Of a stretch of 64,000 nt of DNA, positions 12,235-24,474 are shown in pieces. The DNA is from Vanessa cardui (lineage: Eukaryota > Arthropoda > Insecta > Lepidoptera > Nymphalidae): positions 12,973,814-13,037,813 of the forward strand of contig NC_061138.1 of assembly GCF_905220365.1 (NCBI RefSeq). Direction: 5' to 3'. The translations under genes were made by a program, and so were the position numbers. Below the pieces are notes generated by a model. That model was not told the origin of the DNA and did no database searches. It saw only the letters and a program-made list of their open reading frames with translations. Position 1 is the stretch's first letter, and every line of letters begins with the position of its first letter.

Positions 12235-13100
12235 GTTGGCAAGTGTATTTTGGGTGATTATATTAACTATGCCACCTATATTCAAACTTCCTATCACACG
12301 CTTGTTACCTTCGATCTGTGTGGTACAACTCGTAGACCAGACAGCCCTCGTTGGCTGCTAAACAAAATGGCCGTCCTGGCTCAGCGCCAGCGATGTCAAT
12401 GTCATGAACACTTTCTCTACGCAGCTTTATGTTGCACCCCTTACGTACAATATGTTTTATTCAACGCGAGCATGAATTCGTTTTCAATTACAAATTATCT
12501 TAAAATATCTTGTATAAATAATCAATTTACAAGTATTACCTTATTGTAAATCTATTTATTGCGAATCGATAGCTTTTAAAGTAATTGGTTTTCAATCTCA
12601 TTTATTACTTACCTAATATTCGTTAATGTAAGTAATGTTTCATGATATTTATTATTAGCATAAATTTGGATATGATTGAATGAGTGCTCTAATCTGAAAG
12701 AGTATAGATATACAGTAAGTTAATGTACCCGTTTCCTTTAAGTTTAATAGTAAGACGCTAGGCTTACAGTTTTACTTGTTAACGAATATTATATAGAGGG
12801 ATGTAGGCTTTAGGAAAAGAATTATGTATTTAGTTATTTTACAAAGGCAATCTTTTTCAACTACACACTGTTCGTTTCATTGTTATATCTTTTTGTCTGT
12901 CATTTCTTGTCAGTAATATTCAACAATCGCGTAACAACTGTTCTGTCTCATACAATAAATTATTCTTTTGATAAATTTCTTTGACTCGGATGAGCTTGTA
13001 AAGGATTTTTTTTTCGTATTCTCAATTTTCTTGTACTATAAAAAATGTTTTCCTTTTTTATAATATGATATTTTTTTGTTTAGATATTTATGTATTTACT
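12235..13100. other. AT-rich non-coding stretch
   Basis: No gene is recognised. A G+C bump at about 12300-12440 has an open frame without a recognisable domain. The rest is low-complexity intron-like DNA. Confidence 0.4.
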
Positions 13101-13160
13101 TTTGTTGCAGGTAAGCTCTTTTTTATCGTAAGAAGTAAGTTAGTAAGTCAAGGTAAGTAA
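13085..13160 (+). other. Candidate recursive splice site with 42-nt RS exon
   Basis: A T-rich acceptor ACTTTTGTTGCAG ends at 13110 and is followed immediately by the donor GTAAGC. This acceptor-donor fusion is the hallmark of ratchet points that remove long insect introns stepwise. A stronger donor CAAG/GTAAGTAA lies at 13152/13153, defining a possible 42-nt RS exon at 13111-13152; AAGTAAGTTAGTAAGT within it gives further donor-like sequences. No coding exon is near, consistent with a position inside a very long plus-strand intron. Inference from motifs only. Confidence 0.45.
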
Positions 13161-13539
13161 CAGTTGTCTAGGTTAAAAGTTAAAAATGATTCACGCAAAA
13201 GGAATCGTAAGAAGTTCGTCGTTAGGTTTGGACGATACCCAAGAAACGCTACAGGTTTTTTTTCAGCTTCGACACTTCACAAGTTTCAAAATTTTACTTC
13301 ATGACTTTCTGTCTGCATCAATCTTTATCTATGAAATAATAAAAATAAATAATACTTTAAATACAATTTTTGCGGTCACCTTAAAAGTAGATATGGCATT
13401 GCATTAATAAACTGCGATTTTTAAATAAAAATTGACTCGAAACTAAAGAGTTTTCCGTGTTCGATTTTGAAATTTCGTTTTCGTTAATAGTGATGCTGCA
13501 AATCAATAACTCAAGGGCACTAAAGAGACATACATATGC

Positions 13540-13620
13540 GTTGTTAAGGTTTTATTTGCACACATAATGGAATGGCATGTGCCAATGCCATGCATTTATG
13601 TGTGCATTAAACCTCGCAAC
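13540..13620. other. 81-nt imperfect hairpin, pre-miRNA-like or MITE
   Basis: The 5' arm at 13540-13578 pairs with the 3' arm at 13585-13620 over about 30 positions, with small bulges and a 6-nt loop. The longest exact blocks are TGCACACATAA-type near the middle and TGGCAT next to the loop. Length, bulge pattern and isolation resemble a microRNA precursor. A solitary palindromic transposon remnant is the main alternative. I recognise no known mature microRNA in it. Confidence 0.35.
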
Positions 13621-14290
13621 TGAATTTCAAATTCAACCCATTGCGCTGAAATTTTGCCAACACTTATGATTATGGTGATAATAAAATGCATTAGCTATGT
13701 TAATTTTATCTGTTTCAGTATATTATTAAATTGAAATATATGAACGCTTATTAAAAAAAAATTGTTTACTTTTTATGTTATAGGTGGCTTCTTAATTCAA
13801 TAATTACCTATCTTAATATTACGGGTTACCAATAGGGTATTATATAATGTTAAAAAAAATCTAAATATTGATTTTTTCTTAATAAAATGCCATAAAAACA
13901 TATTTTGGGTAAATAAAGGTAAATAAATAGGTTTTCTTGCCACAAAATTAAATTTTAAACGTTTTTTTATTCTGAAAAAAAAAAAACGCTGACGTAATTT
14001 TGTTGGCTTTTCTTAATCATTTTAGGTATCGTCTAGCCATGCCAACCAATTACGTTTGAAAAAAGAAAAACAGGGTTGTTTAAAAATTACTAGATACATT
14101 TTAAGTTATTATGACTTGTTGCATGTGTCAAAATCGTTATAAAAATAATTTTATTATTGTCTGAGTTCATACTGAATATTCCCCAAATCGGTAAACCATA
14201 ACGGGCTTAATATTTTCATAAAAGTCGGTTGGTTCTTTCGAAAGTTATAATAACTTGAGGAATACTTACGTAATTGTTTATCGCATCGTT
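13621..14290. other. AT-rich non-coding stretch
   Basis: Nothing recognised except poly-A tracts near 13975 and a good acceptor-like TTTTCTTAATCATTTTAG ending at 14025, which is followed by GTATCG, a poor donor. Confidence 0.35.
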
Positions 14291-14470
14291 TACTCGGTGG
14301 TAGAGCTCAAGTGGGGGAAACGAAGCAGCAATACTTAGTAATGCTCTGTTCCGGTTTGAAGGGTGATTGAACCAGTGTAGCTACAGAAACAAGGGACATA
14401 ACATCTCAGTTCCTAGTTAGTTTTGCATTGCGATGTAGAGAATGATTAATGTATCTACAGTGTCTCCCAA
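14291..14470 (+). repeat. Dispersed lepidopteran repeat (CCATCAGGT family), decayed
   Basis: It carries the family's ordered internal motifs: TCCGGTTTGAAGGGTGA, CCAGTGTAGCTACAG, AACAAGGGACATAACATCTCAG (in part) and ATTAATGTATCTACAGTGTC. The 3' CCATCAGGTGGCCC end is lost. The fuller copies at 29247 and 47431 show what is missing. The element has no coding potential. Confidence 0.65.
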
Positions 14471-17196
14471 TTAATTAAAAGCAAAAGATAATGCGTTTAT
14501 CCCTACGCGATATAGTCTAGTTTTGTTTATTTTGACAGATTAATTAAATTTGAATTATAAAGTGTACAAGTTGTCTAAGATCTTTGCGCGTATTGTTAAG
14601 TTACTCCAGGAAAATATAGCTAAGCTTAGTTTTTTCTATATTTCGAATTAATGTTTCTAATTAACTAATTTTGGTTAAATTTCGACAGAAGGAAGCACGG
14701 TAATTAATTAATTAGAAATGACACTTACGTTTATTAAATTGTTAAAATCGATTATTTTTATTCAAAACTTGTAGTTAAAATACGTCAGCATATATTAAAA
14801 AGAACCGTATATATCACCATAATACTTATCTTTCTTTTGAATTTTTTAATATGTATCAAATATTGGTTTGCCTGCAGCGATATATTAGGTTTAAATACGT
14901 AATGTCAGTTAGTGGGGTCGCCATGGTGGTTTGGCGCTGGCGTCTTGCCAATTCGTGCCAATGTCAATGGCATGTGACGTCGACGGAACATGAACCGCTT
15001 TGTGATTTAATACATACTAGTACATATCATATTCAAATCGTATTCGCCTATAAGGATAGATTATTATATTTTTCTCAAAATGACATGTCACCGTAATACA
15101 TAATAACGTATAACATTTCACGAGTGAAATACGAAGTGAATTATAATTTATCAGCAGTATTGCGCTGCTGAGGAATTCGGGATTTTACCATCGCTAGCTG
15201 ATCTTCTTACCGATGAGATCTTGATTTTTTTTTTAAATGTACTTTATTGATCTATTTATGGAAAAGGTTATTTTTACAGCGTATGTTTGAATGAATAATA
15301 TTCTCATATCTAAAATAAGTTGGCGCCACGATGACACACCATTTTTTATGATGGCCGGTAACTTTATTGCGTGTTCGGAAAGCCGCCATAAAATATGCGG
15401 TAATGACTAGTTATATGGCTTCCTTCGTGTTTGCTTTGCTGATATGATAACTTTTTAAACATACCTACAGTGAAAATAATTAAGATTTCACGGTCCATTT
15501 CAGTTCATTTCAAATTTTGAAGTTCTTACTGCATGTAATGTTAATAACTATGTCGAGCATTATTAACTTTGTTCGCGACTGCACGAGGTTTCGTTTTGCA
15601 GGCTTCCAAAAAGACCTAAAAACATGTTCATTTGTAAAATTAAAATGAGGCGATTTTTTATAGCACAATTGTCGAGCACTCACGAAAACAATAACTCCGC
15701 TAAACAATAAACGAACTGTTTTTCTTACATCGGTTTGTAAGGTTTCGGGTATTGCCATACCAGTTGTAAATTTTATTTTATGTTTTTTAAATAATCAATA
15801 TGTATTTGAATTGAATTTTGACTTTGATTAATTTAATAAAACTTTCATAAAATATTAGTGTTTCGAACTATGAAATTTAAAACACTATAATTTAATGAAA
15901 CCTCATATGTCAGGGTCGATTAGGGTGAAATTTATTATATATGGTCCTCATATTGGGATAAATTAGTAATATAATTTTATCGACATATTTTTGTTTTCGT
16001 TTAATTTGAAACTAACGAAAGATTAATAATTTATATAACAATTATATAACTTTCTAATTTTTAAATGAAATATATTTCTTTTATTTCTTATTACTACTTT
16101 GAACAACCTGTCAGCTGTTTTTATCGCCCATTATTTATTTCACTTTCTTGGTTTCATGAAAGTCTAATATATGTGATTACACATAAATATTACATAATAT
16201 AGATTGCAATTGTAAAATATTATCAATAAGGTTTTGATGTCTTATCTCTACTAATATAATACAGATAATATATAGTTATATAGTTTATCTGATTGAACGC
16301 GCTAAAAAATAAAATTACCAGTTGGATATGAATAATTCTATTTGAATTTGATAGTCTAATTCTTCAGGAAGGTACATGCTATTTAACATCACGCTACGGC
16401 CCACAGGGGCGTATCAGGTAGGCACGTTTAAAACTGGTGAAAGTGCGAGGAGCAAGCAGCAAGTAATATTTCTACTTATATTTATTTATAAGTATATGAA
16501 ATCTCTTTTCTCATAAATTATTCGTTCATTAAGCTATCTTAATGTCTCCGTTTTTGGCTTCTATTTTCAGAATACATTCCGAATAAATTATAGTCTATAA
16601 AATTTTGTTATACAATGTATAAACTTAAAAACCTCAAGAACTTGGTATCTCGAAAAATTTATTTCTTCAATATTGACGGGAAATTTACGTAAATTTTCAT
16701 CATAAAACAATTTTAGCTATTCAATTCACCATAAAATGGATAATGCGCGATGCAATTTACCCGGACAGGAAGTTTGTTACAAGCGTTTTACGATCATTTC
16801 GTTTCTCACCTTTAGCCGAGATTGAAATCGTCGGCTAATATTATTCTCGTTTGGCCTTTGTTCCTTGACAATGATTCGAAATTAATTCTCATTCGTCCTT
16901 CTATTTATTTCCGAAATTTATTACTTTTGCTTAAACGCCAAGTCAGTACAAACAAATGGGCCGGTCTCATGTTGAATTTAGCTTTTGCTCGCAGTTCTAC
17001 CGTGCGTTCCAAACTTCACTTTTCGAGATATAAAATATGCATGCGTCACTGATCTACTTTTGCTGGTCTACGTCGCTACTGTTCCATTCAAAGAAACTAT
17101 CTCTATGTGAAATATTTACGTATGTGTATACTTAAATCGATCTGTTAATGTGTGAAAGAAGCTTATTAATCATTGATGTGTGTAATAAGGCTAAGC
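14471..17196. other. AT-rich non-coding stretch
   Basis: No gene is recognised. TTTCTAATTAA at 14654-14664 and its reverse complement at 14708-14718 form an inverted pair of homeodomain-core sites, with more TAATTA cores between. A small G+C patch sits near 16390-16460. The rest is A/T-rich intron-like sequence. Confidence 0.4.
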
Positions 17197-17409
17197 CTAA
17201 CATTTGAAATTGAAAAAACGCAGCGGGATTTTATTATAGAAACGGATACCTTTCCCCAAGAAGGATTTATTGACTTTGAGAATTCGGAAATTAGGCGTTA
17301 TAAGCTTATCCTTACATTTTCTATCCATTCTGTCAAAGTGATCAATGTTACTTATTAAATGTGTCTGATTGAAGTCAGTCGAAAAAGTGTTTGTAATTCG
17401 AAGTCGCAC
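17197..17409 (-). pseudogene. LINE reverse-transcriptase C-terminal fragment
   Basis: Read on the minus strand, the frame includes KDKLITPNFRILKVNKSF followed by LGKGIRFYNKIP. The FYNK(I/L)P motif in this setting is typical of the last part of reverse transcriptase proteins of jockey/CR1-type LINEs in insects. Only about 60 codons remain and no start is expected. A related, more decayed copy in the same orientation occurs at 48618-48765, so they belong to one family. Family name not certain. Confidence 0.55.
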
Positions 17410-19236
17410 AGAGTTTATTTTACTATCTCTATTAATTATATTACGTAGAAGTATGCCAATATAATGGTTTTGTAGTTTTCAAACATTAATAAAAGTTTCT
17501 TTTTTCATTTCCCTTATTTTGCGATGTCTTTGATGTCGTTAGCATCGTACAGCAACTCGAGAATAAGTTGTAACTCATTTTGAGAAAAAACTTTTAATAC
17601 ATTTGGTAATTAAATAAGTTACCTAAGTTACCTATCCGTAACATAACTTACCTTTTGTTTTCGTCTCGTAGTTTAACTTGTCATTTGATGTTTTGTTATA
17701 CTTTTGAATTCTGAATAAGCTTATAAAGTTAATATTGTTATTTTATGTCTTATATTTATAAGCTCATATTAACAATGCAATCTGAACATTTATATTGTTA
17801 AAATAAAAAGAAGCGTACTGTTTATATAAAGTTAAATTTAAACAAGTATATCTTTATTCCAATTTCCAGTAGGAATTTGCAAACGCTTTTGAATTGTGAT
17901 ATTGAACATCTGTGTGAGGCTGATAGAAGTTTGAAATTTAATTTTTATAGTTAAAAAAAATCACTAGTTAGACAGTTATCACAAAGAATTGTAAAACCGA
18001 TTTCAGTTCGATTTTCCATATATGAACAAATAACATATATTAACAAACTCTTCCACTCCATATAGTCATAATAACACGTATATTCATTTATTTGATTCGT
18101 ATATTGCAATATACTATATCTACCTAAGAATGTAATGAATCGTATTATATTACTGAAACCAGATCACAGCGAATCTACACTTTTAATATAATATAATCGT
18201 CGCTTTAATCTTGACGCTGATATTAAATGAAAATAACGTATACTCAACGTTTTTTACTATTTATTTTATCCGATTGTTGTGTGTGATTTCCTATCACCGA
18301 TAGCAAAAGAGAATTTATAAATATGTTCAACAGAATAGCACCTATTAATAAACCTTATAAGAGTATGTCTGTAGACACGATGTCGACGCGAGCGAGATGG
18401 GATATAGTCAACAGAATGGCGGAGAGCGCTTTGTTCGCTATAGTTCCGGTGCCCAAGGTCGACCGTTCCTTTGTCATTACATTACATTTTTAAATTTATA
18501 ATGATACAGAGTAGAGTTTACCGCGATCATCACTCGATTTTTATTATCTCGACGTTTTTGTGTCTAGTTTTAACGTAAAGTAAATTAATATATTTTTTTA
18601 TTTATCTATTACTACTACACTAGCATTCAACTAGCATAGCTAATAAATAGAATCTGAATCTAAATAGGCTTTGTAACTTAACTGTATTGTGATCTCAGAT
18701 TCGTGTAATACTTCTAGCGTAAAACTTTCATAGCTGTTGTTTTTTTAAACTGTATAGAAAATCGAAGTCTACAAATCCATTGTATCAATTCTATCGTAAT
18801 TAACATTTAATTAACATAATTATTGTATTCAATATCAAATATTTATTAGCCATCACACGTGCAATAACCGGATCAGTGTTGAGGTTTTAATTTGTTTTCA
18901 ACTAATTTAACTACGTTATTTGATAAAGCTTTGTAATACAATTAGATACTCGATTTGAATAAACGAAACATAATTACTTTAACCGTTTTGAATATATATA
19001 AATAGACAAAGAGAAAACAATTCAATGCCTCCTCTATTTTGATGAGGTTTATCAATAAAAAATTGAAACTAGAGTAGAAACTATTATTCTAAACAGATTT
19101 TTCAAATTTATATGTTTTTGTCGAAATCCAACGACTTCGCGAAGACTAAATAAGAATCGACAGTATATAAACGACACTTGGCATGCATGTATAAAGAACG
19201 TGAGTTAAACTTCGAGAAAATGTATGTGTGTTGTAA
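17410..19236. other. AT-rich non-coding stretch
   Basis: No gene is recognised. A compact G+C-rich patch at about 18375-18470 (GTCGACGCGAGCGAGATGGG and onward) contrasts with its neighbours and may be a fragment of a dispersed repeat. I cannot identify it. Confidence 0.35.
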
Positions 19237-19446
19237 GGCTTTGCCAGCACGTCGGATTATGTACCACCCACTCATCATAAATTCTACTGCTAGGCAGCAA
19301 TACTTAGTTGTTGTGTTCCGGCTGGATGAGTCAGCCAGTGTAATTACAGCCTCAAGGGACATAACATCTTAGTTCCATAGGTTGGTAGCCCATCTGCGAT
19401 ATAAGGAACGGTTAATATTCCCTAAGTGGCCCAGTTGCCCTACCTA
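19237..19446 (+). repeat. Dispersed lepidopteran repeat (CCATCAGGT family), diverged
   Basis: It shares GTACCACCCACTCATC, AGCAATACTTAGT, TTCCGGCTGGATGAGTCAGC, CTCAAGGGACATAACATC and GGAACGGTTAATATT, in the same order as the fuller copies at 29247 and 47431. The 3' end is shortened (AGTGGCCCAGTTGCCC). Confidence 0.7.
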
Positions 19447-20237
19447 TTTAAAATAAGAAAAATGTATATGTGTAATTGAGAAATAATTGAGTAGTACCTA
19501 CCGCGGTTTGTTTTTATACACTGCTTTATAAAAAACTTTCAAAACACTCAGAACTCTTAAAATATTAGTATCTATGCTATCTATGATATAAATGCGAAAG
19601 TAACTCCGTACGATTGCTTGTTATGTTATACTGACTACATATCTAAAGTGATTTGAATGCGTGTGTCGAAATATATCAGAAAAATTATTATTAGTCATTT
19701 GACAGTATTTTACATGTTCTAAAAGTAATTTTCTATATAACTTTATTAGAATATATCTCTATTAACTACTAAAAACGTAATTGGGTTGAAATAGGGCTTA
19801 AGAGTGTCAACAATTTAGCAATGTCGTCTGTAATCGAAAATTATTTCGAAGGATTATTCAATATTTATATTATGAGAGCAATGAAATATCTGAATGGCAG
19901 AAAGTCACGTTTTATATTCAAGTGTAAGCCTCCGGAGCGGCACTAGATGTAATCATCTTATTTCACAAATGGAATAAATTTTCATATTTACAGTAATGGA
20001 TGAAATAAAACGTGTAAAAACTGAATTATTTACACTTGATATTGTATTGATTTTACTTTTTGACGTGCGTGTGAATATTCGTTTTCACATGCGACATTAT
20101 CGGCGACAATTAGAATACTATAGAATTTCTCCGACTATTTACTTTTAATTTTTATGTACTCACAGTAGTTTTTGCATAGCATAACCAAGCTAGGAGGTTA
20201 TATATATAAAATGTATGCAAAATTTAATGATGGTGAT

Positions 20238-20275
20238 GAAAGTGAGTTTGTTACCAAACAATCAAACTCACTTTC
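20238..20275. repeat. Perfect 13-bp hairpin
   Basis: GAAAGTGAGTTTG at 20238-20250 is followed, after 12 nt, by its exact reverse complement at 20263-20275. No uridine-rich tail or gene end is adjacent. It may be the core of a small palindromic element or a structured RNA segment. Confidence 0.7.
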
Positions 20276-23200
20276 GCACATGTTCTAAATACAATTTAAT
20301 TTAAGTGTGATGAGTAGACTTTGTTATAATCTGTATTCTTTACAAGTTCCACCTTCTTGAGTGAAGAAATCTTAGCGTAAATGGGCGATATTTACATATA
20401 ACTTAAATCTATACATACATGTTTAAGCGGTATAACACTCATCAATAGATCCCCGATAGTTTAGGTCCAAATGACTTGAAATTTATCTAAGTGTAGATGT
20501 TTGCTACGAAATTTTTGGGAATGTCAATAAGGAAATTTACCCATTCCTTAAAATTAAAATGTCGGCACGTGAATTAAAGTTTTTATATAATAGTTGTATA
20601 TTGTTTTGGCCTTCATAATAATTGTATTTTAAACGACATCCACAAAGAACGGTATCGGATTATTATGATCGAAATATTATTGTATTGACCATTGATTACT
20701 GAAAGCTTTTACTAAAAATAATATATGAACAAACGTTTCAGAGGGATCGTGTCACGGAAACTTTTAATGCTACAACCTCAACTGTGCTACACGACTATAT
20801 TTAGCATGTTGCGCAACTATGATCGTAGACCTCTACGCCAACTGGCGTAGGTGTGTTCGTAGACTTAAATATAATTAGTTCATTATTCTCAAGGTTTCGG
20901 CAATGTTATAAATCAATTAAGTAATTCGTTTCATGATAATACTAAAATGTATGAAATTGACGCCGCAATTAAAAAGGTATTAAATGATTGTCGTATTGAA
21001 ACTGAAATTGTCTTTTTTAAAGGCTTTTCTGTTCATCGTTGTTGCTTAAACCTTTACATGTCTTTTCATTCCCATTACTTTATCCATTCAGTTATTTTTT
21101 AGTATTACTGAACTCTCGATTCTGTCATATATAAAATTATATACTTCATTCGTAAGCAATAATTTATTAAATCAATTATATATAAACTCATTTTAAATAT
21201 TAAACTCGATAATTAATTACAAAATACTTTCGCTTGTTCTGTTCTTGCTTTTATCTCGAGTGCATATGTAAAGAGCGTAACAAACTTATTCACTTGATCT
21301 TCATAAATTTTCTCGATAATGAAGTTCTTCGTATAAACTTTAATAAAATTTATAAGATAGAGAAAGTTTGCAGAATTTTCAAAACTTTGTATTTATGGTT
21401 ACGATGACGTTATAATCCTGTCTAAATATCAAATTCAAGAAATAATTATCCCTCTCTTAGCTTAAGCGTAATAGCATATTGCGAGACAGGCTAGCCTACG
21501 GTTGGATTTCTGGAAGCGCTCATTTCCCCGGCTAAAGAAGTTTTTTTAACTGTAGTAAACGTTCGCGTAATGATACTCTTTCAAGACATTTAGTTTCATT
21601 TAGTTGTTACAATACAGTATAAAATAGACGGCGATTACGTTAGTACACATTTGAGGCAGTATTTTTATTCATCAAGGGTTAAGTTTCTTAAATAAATTAA
21701 CTTAACACCGTGTCGAACAACAAGTTGGCCAACTTTTTAATTGAAACTTTAATTCATTCTTTTGTTAACAGCAGACCTTTAGAAAGGACAAGGTTCCAAG
21801 GTTAGGTCTAGTCGACATTTGTTTCGTGTAGACAATATGTTCTTCCTTTCTATGTTAAAGGTATTTGTGATATTTTAGTAATTACTTTGTAATGTTGATA
21901 AACAAAAGTAAATTATGGCGATGTAGATTTTATCACAGATACATAACTGAACGTAACACGTTTCGATTGTTCGTAACAAATACAATTTGTGGGTTCCTAT
22001 TCTATATTCTATTGTGATCAGAATGCGAAGTGTTTATCACTTCATGCAAGTAAGTAAATGTACTGTAAAGTTTCATACAGTTGATATTAGTTAGCAAATC
22101 GTTCCTTGATGATAAAAAGTAGTTTGCTATAATATTATGGCATTTTGTTTTAAGATCAAATAACGGTTTTATTAAAGTTGCTGATATTACAATATTTTTA
22201 GTTATAGAAATCACTTTAGTCTCGAAACTTCAGGAGAATCCTCATTAATCATCGCAGGAAGACTCAGCTTCGCGGCATACGCCGTAGAAAAGTTAGACAA
22301 CTAAGTGATATTGATACTGCTCGATTATAATTTTGTTATTTTTATCGTAATACGTTATTGCGTAGGCTCGTTGAGGTATTTTTTAAAACGTAAGTAGGCT
22401 TACAGTTGCTTCACAATATATATACGATAGTTCATATGCTTGTAGTTTTATCCTTCCTAATTCACAAAATGGCCACAGTAGTTTCTAGGTAAGGCAATAA
22501 ATAATTTAAAAATGGTATTCATCATACAAGATTGGACAAATTGTAAAATATTGTATTCGTTGCTTACCATGTAGAATATATAAATTCAATGTATATTATT
22601 TACTACACACTAACAAACAACAAGTAACAACAGAGGTTCTTGAAAATGAAGATTCAAAATTACTTGTTAAAGCTTACTTAATTAAGTATTTTTAGATGTT
22701 TATTTTAAAGTATTCAATATTCTATTTTAGCACGCTAATGGTACCTCTAGGAATAAATGTTCAGAGTAGCATAATAGTTGTTGTTTTTTATTCCAGTTAA
22801 TTAAAACTTATTTAAATATCCTCTCGGTGGCATAAAATAATTCCGAGTAAGATTGAAATACTAAATGTAAAGTGCTTAGGGTAGCGAATAGCGAGGTCTG
22901 TTCATGACAAACTATTCTCAAGACAAGACCAAAAGTAATCAGCGGGTATTATTTCATGAGATAGTTATAATATCACGTATTTTTTAAGTATGAAACATAA
23001 AAACTCTTACAAATGAATTTAATAACCTTATTGGATTATTTTTTCTATTTAATTATTTGTGATAAAAATATTACATTCGTAACAATCTTTACATGTGTTA
23101 CTTCAGAGCTAAGGCCTCTTATCATTTCGAGATATTGGATTAGAGTGTGTTTCAATAAGCTACTTCAAACTTAGTTGGTGGATCACATGGCAATTTCCCC

Positions 23201-24436
23201 ACGCTTCTTTTCAGCGCTATTTTTAAACATAAATTAGGTACAATTCAGACATGCTTGTCCGGGCTTGAACTCTTGAATCTCACTCTATAATCTTGGATTA
23301 ATATCATGTGTTAATTATTCCGTCTAATCTGATATAAACGTGTTTAAATTTACGACAATATGTGTAATTGTAAAGTTTATAATCCCTTTGAGTGACCGGC
23401 AAAGAATACGTAATGAATAAAATTTGCACCTCGTAATACTTTGGCTCTTTTGTGAAATTGTACGCAACTAAATCTGCATTGTCAGCGAGTTTAATTTTAT
23501 CTCTTTAGGGTGACTTGTCAAACGTAACGCAAAAAGGAAGAATTATGCTTTCAAAAAATATAATTAAAACGTAAAGTACGAGGTCATAGTTTAATGTTTA
23601 CTAAATACTGATGCGATGATCTGTATGAGAAGCAATAAACATACAATTAGTACAAGAGTCTGTGTCTAGTATCTGGGTTGGGTTTAATTCGAAAAACAAA
23701 GGAAGAAATAGGAGAAGTGAGTATTTTATTCAATATTTAAGTATCGAGCAAGCTTTATACTACGAGCCAACATGACGACGGGCTCGAGGGTCAAATTAAA
23801 CGCTATAGGGAGAATCGCGTTTGAGATCTCGTTTCAAAAGCATTTCATATATACTCGTCCGAAAACCAAAAACTGGAATGTCCAGACAAAATGATTATTG
23901 TCTCTAATACGTTTCGTTGAATATAAATTAAATATTTGTCATAAAGTTCAGCATACTAAGTTTATTTAGGATACATTTAGACACGTAATTCAGACTCGGA
24001 ATTTAAGTGAATCAAATAACTAATTTAAATAATTGTTGCCAAAGCCGGCTTTGCCTACAATTTGCCGGTTCATTAACTATAGGTACTTACCTACTCGTTA
24101 GTGCACAGGATGAAATTTCTGTCATTCTTTTTCTGTTTTCGTGCCAGTGGATTCAATATATTTACGTATTATTAGCAATAGTGAAATATGAAGTGTGGAA
24201 TCGCTTTCCAGTGGTGAGTTGATTGAAGCAAATAGCATAAATTCTTCTCCATTTAAAAGTACTTACACTTGCCAAATTTAATGGTGATCGTTAAGCTAGC
24301 GTCGAAGTTTATTAATCTCAGATGTATGTTCGTATGTATAGCAGTTATGTGGAAATTGTCTTACTCGTAGTGTCGGTTAAGTACTCTGTAGTGATGCCAA
24401 GTCTTGATTATATTTTGAATTATTACGTAAAGCTGA

Positions 24437-24474
24437 AGGAGGCTGCATCTGTCCAGGACAGATGAAAGCCGCCT
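24437..24474. repeat. Imperfect inverted repeat with ATCTGTCC/GGACAGAT core
   Basis: Arms 24437-24454 and 24456-24474 are inverted copies with two small interruptions; the inner eight bases on each side pair exactly. It is G+C-rich in an AT-rich setting. Possible regulatory palindrome or mobile-element remnant; function unknown. Confidence 0.6.
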
